A stretch of DNA of 9,241 bases from Anaerolineales bacterium (GTDB lineage: Bacteria; Chloroflexota; Anaerolineae; Anaerolineales; UBA4823): contig JALHTN010000626.1 of the NCBI GenBank assembly GCA_022865865.1, forward strand, positions 1-9,241, given 5' to 3'. Positions 7,543 to 9,241 of the stretch are shown in pieces. The notes under the pieces are model-generated. The model was given only the letters and a program-made list of their open reading frames with translations. It was not told where the DNA came from and did not search any database. The stretch's first letter is position 1. The number at the start of each line of letters is the position of its first letter. A program made the translations under genes and the position numbers.

Positions 7543-8358
7543 ATGGGACAATCTCCATCATTAACCGATCAAGGAATTTTCCTTCAGGTCAACGGGCTAA
7601 ATATGTATTATGAGACACATGGCGGAGGGATTCCTGTTATCCTGCTCCATGGCGGACTGGAAACCTGCCAGATGTGGGCGCCTGTTATCCCCTCGCTCTC
7701 AAAGAGCTATCAGGTCTTCACGCCAGACAGTCGTGGACATGGCCGGACGGATAACCCTTCAGGGAAGTTCAGTTTCCCTTTGTTGGCGGAAGATATTGCC
7801 CTGTTCATCCAGGCTTTGGGGTTGCAGAACCCCCTGCTGGTGGGATATAGTGGCGGTGGGCAAACTGCTTTGCATATGGCAATGACTTACCCGAGCCTGG
7901 TCCGAGGCTATATGATCGGTGGAATTTTCAATTCCATGACGGCTGAATGGCGCCAGATGATGCAAGGTCCCTTGGGTTTCGAAGGTCCTGGAATTGTGAA
8001 TATCGAGCGAGTGATTCAGACGAATGCCGAATTTGTTCGATCTCTAGAGGAAAAACACGATGTTTTCCATGAGCCGGGCTACTGGAAAAGCTTGCTAACC
8101 CAGGCCTCCCAAGCTTGGTGGGAGCCGCCCATACATACCCAGGCTGACTTTGCGAAAATTACCGATCCCGTACTTTTCTGGTGCGGTGACCGAGATGTGT
8201 TTTGTCCCCCGGAACAGTCCCTGGAGATGTACCGGATGGTAAATAAGGCCGAACTGGCTGTTATTCCGAATGCAGATCATTTCACGATGGCGGGGCAGTT
8301 TGATATTGCGATTATGATCTTGCTGGACTTTATGAAAAGGGTGATTGAACCCAATTAG
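7543..8358 (+). CDS. Alpha/beta fold hydrolase
   Basis: This is a 271-residue serine hydrolase of the alpha/beta fold. The oxyanion-hole strand is VILLHGG (32-38), and PDSRGHGRTDNP (61-72) is the usual loop after strand 4. The nucleophile elbow is GYSGGG with Ser 103. The acid is probably Asp 218 in CGDRDVFCP, and the base is His 246 in NADHF. The full catalytic triad is therefore present in the expected order and spacing. The region from about 125 to 200 (MTAEWRQMMQGPLGFEG and AWWEPPIHTQ) corresponds to the variable cap. There is no signal peptide or membrane segment, so it is probably cytoplasmic. The ATG at 7543 follows the SRPBCC stop by 1 bp, which indicates translational coupling; only a weak GAAGGG (7525-7530) is present. 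Such proteins act on esters, lactones, amides or haloalkanes, and the substrate cannot be read from the sequence. A terminator follows at 8548. Confidence 0.9.
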   Translation: MGQSPSLTDQGIFLQVNGLNMYYETHGGGIPVILLHGGLETCQMWAPVIPSLSKSYQVFTPDSRGHGRTDNPSGKFSFPLLAEDIALFIQALGLQNPLLVGYSGGGQTALHMAMTYPSLVRGYMIGGIFNSMTAEWRQMMQGPLGFEGPGIVNIERVIQTNAEFVRSLEEKHDVFHEPGYWKSLLTQASQAWWEPPIHTQADFAKITDPVLFWCGDRDVFCPPEQSLEMYRMVNKAELAVIPNADHFTMAGQFDIAIMILLDFMKRVIEPN

Positions 8359-8368
8359 CCAGGTAAGT

Positions 8369-8470
8369 ATGTTGAAGCTGGTCTCATTACAGGCCAAAGA
8401 TCTGGAAACCAACACCAAAGCCGGCATGATCGCCATGGGAGAAGCGCTCAAGAGAAGCACAGAAAACTAA
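8369..8470 (+). pseudogene. Truncated C-terminal copy of an SRPBCC gene
   Basis: A 33-codon open frame begins 10 bp after the hydrolase stop. From 8378 to its TAA at 8470 it aligns without gaps to the last 93 bp of the SRPBCC gene (7449-7541). I count 70 of 93 identical bases and 22 of 30 identical residues, including an unbroken MIAMGEALKR. Seven of the differing sense codons are synonymous, and the stop codon also differs (TAA for TGA). The copy therefore evolved as a working paralogue before losing its front; it is not a fresh duplication. No homology is evident upstream of 8378. The ATG at 8369 has no good Shine-Dalgarno sequence, so translation is doubtful. Confidence 0.8.
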
Positions 8471-8493
8471 AAAGTTATTTTGAATTAGAGCTT

Positions 8494-8516
8494 GGAGGGT
8501 ATCAATGATGGTTTAG
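8494..8516 (+). other. Strong ribosome-binding site before a three-codon frame
   Basis: GGAGGG (8494-8499) lies 5 nt before ATG ATG GTT TAG (8505-8516). This is a well-formed initiation site on an ORF of only three codons. It may be the surviving front of a decayed gene, or chance. The TAG lies in a small inverted repeat, GTTTAG (8511-8516) with CTAAAC (8525-8530). Confidence 0.3.
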
Positions 8517-8547
8517 TTTTCCATCTAAACGCAAATATTTACCAAAC

Positions 8548-8579
8548 AAACCGCCAACGAAATTCTGTTGAGCGGTTTT
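8548..8579 (+). terminator. Intrinsic terminator after the SRPBCC/hydrolase operon
   Basis: AAACCGCCAAC (8548-8558) pairs with GTTGAGCGGTTT (8567-8578) around an 8-nt loop, GAAATTCT. There is one bulged base, and the 3' arm runs into TTTT (8576-8579). It is the first good terminator after the hydrolase, 190 bp from its stop. Confidence 0.7.
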
Positions 8580-8594
8580 GATATTCTGAATATC
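8580..8594. repeat. Perfect 15-bp palindrome
   Basis: GATATTCTGAATATC has 7-bp arms around a single central base and directly follows the terminator. A partial echo, GATTCAATATC, lies at 8598-8608. It could be an operator or simply AT-rich chance; no adjacent promoter supports a role. Confidence 0.35.
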
Positions 8595-8637
8595 TTTGAT
8601 TCAATATCAATTACTTGGATATCATGGAAAACTGGGT

Positions 8638-8693
8638 ATCGGACTTGAACCAACAACCTTAAATTGAATAAACTACAAATCGGACTTGAACCA
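8638..8693 (-). repeat. Direct repeat resembling tRNA T-arms
   Basis: ATCGGACTTGAACCA occurs exactly at 8638-8652 and 8679-8693, 41 bp apart. On the minus strand each copy contains GGTTCAAGTCC, which fits the tRNA T-loop consensus GTTCRANYC. The first copy folds as a 5-bp stem (GTTGG with CCGAT, including two G·U pairs) around a TTCAAGT loop. I could not fit an acceptor, D or anticodon arm upstream on the minus strand, so this is not a tRNA gene. A decayed tRNA end or an integration-site scar is possible. Confidence 0.4.
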
Positions 8694-8720
8694 CTAATCA
8701 CCGGATTCAAGTTCGTTTTT
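8681..8720 (+). terminator. Possible hairpin terminator
   Basis: CGGACTTGAACC (8681-8692) can pair with GATTCAAGTTCG (8704-8715), giving 11 of 12 pairs with one G·U, around an 11-nt loop. TTTTT follows at 8716-8720. It overlaps the second T-arm-like repeat, so the hairpin may be a by-product of that repeat. It could back up the terminator at 8548. Confidence 0.35.
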
Positions 8721-8776
8721 ATCAATTTCAACCCCCAATTCCTGCAATTTCCCCATGTTTTCGAAACGCAGCATAG

Positions 8777-8814
8777 ACAAGAACCGTTTGACATGCCTGT
8801 CGAACGGTTCTTGT
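8777..8814. repeat. Strong 17-bp hairpin with 4-nt loop
   Basis: The arms 8777-8793 and 8798-8814 pair over 17 bp (16 Watson-Crick and one G·T) around TGCC. No T run follows on either strand, so it is not a classical terminator. It lies within an open minus-strand frame of about 50-65 codons (8694-8891) that I do not recognise and do not accept as a gene. It may be an operator, a recombination or attachment site, a small-RNA element or the remains of a mobile-element end. Confidence 0.6.
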
Positions 8815-9059
8815 GGAACTGATGACCTCAGCAGGACTCGCATCGTATCCCCACGGTCTTGGCATGGGAGTCTGCAACCTGGACCTGACAAGGGTAAGCC
8901 CTGTTAGGGTACATCCTGAAGGGGCTATCAATTAAATGTGACAGTGTCAGTGTCAATACTGAGTTTCTAATAGATAGGGGCAATAAAGGAAAAACCCCCG
9001 GATATAAAGTGTATCAGAGGGAAATGACGATTAAGTCTTGTCCGTTTACTTTCCCATTA

Positions 9060-9241
9060 TTATTTCCACCCGCAGGAATGCTTCCGTGCGGATGTGGGAG
9101 ATTGAGTTGATGTCCCGGTGGGGTGAGTTGGTGTTGCTCCGTATCCGCCAATTTTAACAGCAGTATCAACGACGGGTAAACCGTTGATTGGAGGTAGACC
9201 GCTAAAGTTTAAGCTAATAATTCCAGAGCTGTTGGAAGAAA
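9060..9241 (-). CDS. Possible C-terminal end of an extracellular protein (partial)
   Basis: On the minus strand a frame enters from the right edge and runs 59 codons to TAA at 9060-9062. It is rich in Gly, Ser, Thr, Asn and Pro, for example SGIISLNFSGLPPINGLP followed by VVDTAVKIGGYGATPTHPTG. This composition suits a secreted beta-rich domain. The last part (SARKHSCGWK) reads less naturally. In the next frame the DNA from 9070 to 9017 reads GGNNNGKVNGQDLIVISL and ends at a TGA (9014-9016). This resembles the calcium-binding loop of dockerin or EF-hand repeats, so the true end may lie there after a frameshift. The plus strand is also open to the edge here. No family is recognised. Confidence 0.35.
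   Translation of the reverse strand, partial: SSNSSGIISLNFSGLPPINGLPVVDTAVKIGGYGATPTHPTGTSTQSPTSARKHSCGWK
9066..9097. repeat. Imperfect hairpin
   Basis: Nested arms CCAC/GTGG (9066-9069, 9094-9097), CCGCA/TGCGG (9070-9074, 9087-9091) and GGAA/TTCC (9075-9078, 9082-9085) form a long imperfect stem with small bulges around a 3-nt loop, TGC. It falls at the possible end of the partial minus-strand gene and could be a terminator without a T run, or structure within a coding end. Confidence 0.4.

Larger units (their letters stand above)
8471..9059. other. Gene-poor region with several palindromes
   Basis: No convincing gene was found over about 590 bp. The stretch holds the decayed initiation site (8494), the terminator (8548), the 15-bp palindrome (8580), the T-arm-like repeats (8638-8693), the 17-bp hairpin (8777) and a small palindrome TGACAGTGTCA (8939-8949) followed by a repeated GTGTCA (8950-8955). 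The density of inverted repeats and gene fragments suggests a rearranged, decaying segment. Confidence 0.5.

Noticed and set aside
8095..8460. Minus-strand 121-codon ORF
   Set aside because: It is the antisense shadow of the hydrolase and the SRPBCC remnant.
8638..8654. A complete tRNA gene on the minus strand
   Set aside because: Only a T-arm fits; the matching acceptor, D and anticodon stems were sought upstream on the minus strand and not found.
8694..8891. Minus-strand ORF of 65 codons
   Set aside because: No ribosome site and no recognised family; it contains the 17-bp hairpin, overlaps other minus-strand frames of similar length and ends in the T-arm-like repeat.
9128..9241. Plus-strand frame open to the right edge (GVAPYPPILTAVSTTGKP and onward)
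   Set aside because: It has no start codon with a ribosome site and is preceded by a TGA; the overlapping minus-strand frame has a more natural composition. It cannot be fully excluded without sequence to the right.

Overview
The window looks like part of a chromosome from an uncultured bacterium, most likely Chloroflexota (Anaerolineae-like). The clue is the very large BTAD/NB-ARC/TPR regulator beside compact metabolic genes, together with C/G-run palindromic intergenic repeats. This is inference from gene style; no rRNA or other taxonomic marker is present. No tRNA, CRISPR array, transposase or complete mobile element was found.

Layout: (1) 2-1840, plus strand: the end of a MacB/LolD-type ABC exporter operon (ATPase cut by the window edge, then an FtsX-fold permease), closed by a clear intrinsic terminator. 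(2) 1841-2299: intergenic DNA with a C/G-run hairpin that also fits the G-quadruplex pattern. (3) 2300-5701, minus strand: a 1133-residue SARP/AfsR-like regulator (winged helix, BTAD, NB-ARC ATPase, TPR-like tail). (4) 5702-5804: a compact divergent control region holding three exact heptamers (CGTTTCC on the minus strand) spaced 4 and 5 bp, ending 7 bp before a perfect TATAAT. (5) 5805-8358, plus strand: a PAPS-type sulfotransferase, then an SRPBCC protein and an alpha/beta hydrolase separated by 1 bp. (6) 8359-8470: a duplicated, decayed C-terminus of a second SRPBCC gene. (7) 8471-9241: mostly non-coding DNA with a terminator, palindromes, a strong 17-bp hairpin, tRNA T-arm-like repeats, and possibly the end of an extracellular protein gene entering from the right on the minus strand.

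How the genes may work together: the exporter is a self-contained unit. The SARP-like regulator faces away from the sulfotransferase, and the heptamer array between them has the architecture known for SARP binding sites. The simplest reading is that the regulator controls itself, and possibly the divergent sulfotransferase and the SRPBCC/hydrolase pair, as a small modification locus. The substrate is unknown. The paralogous SRPBCC fragment shows that this locus has been rearranged.
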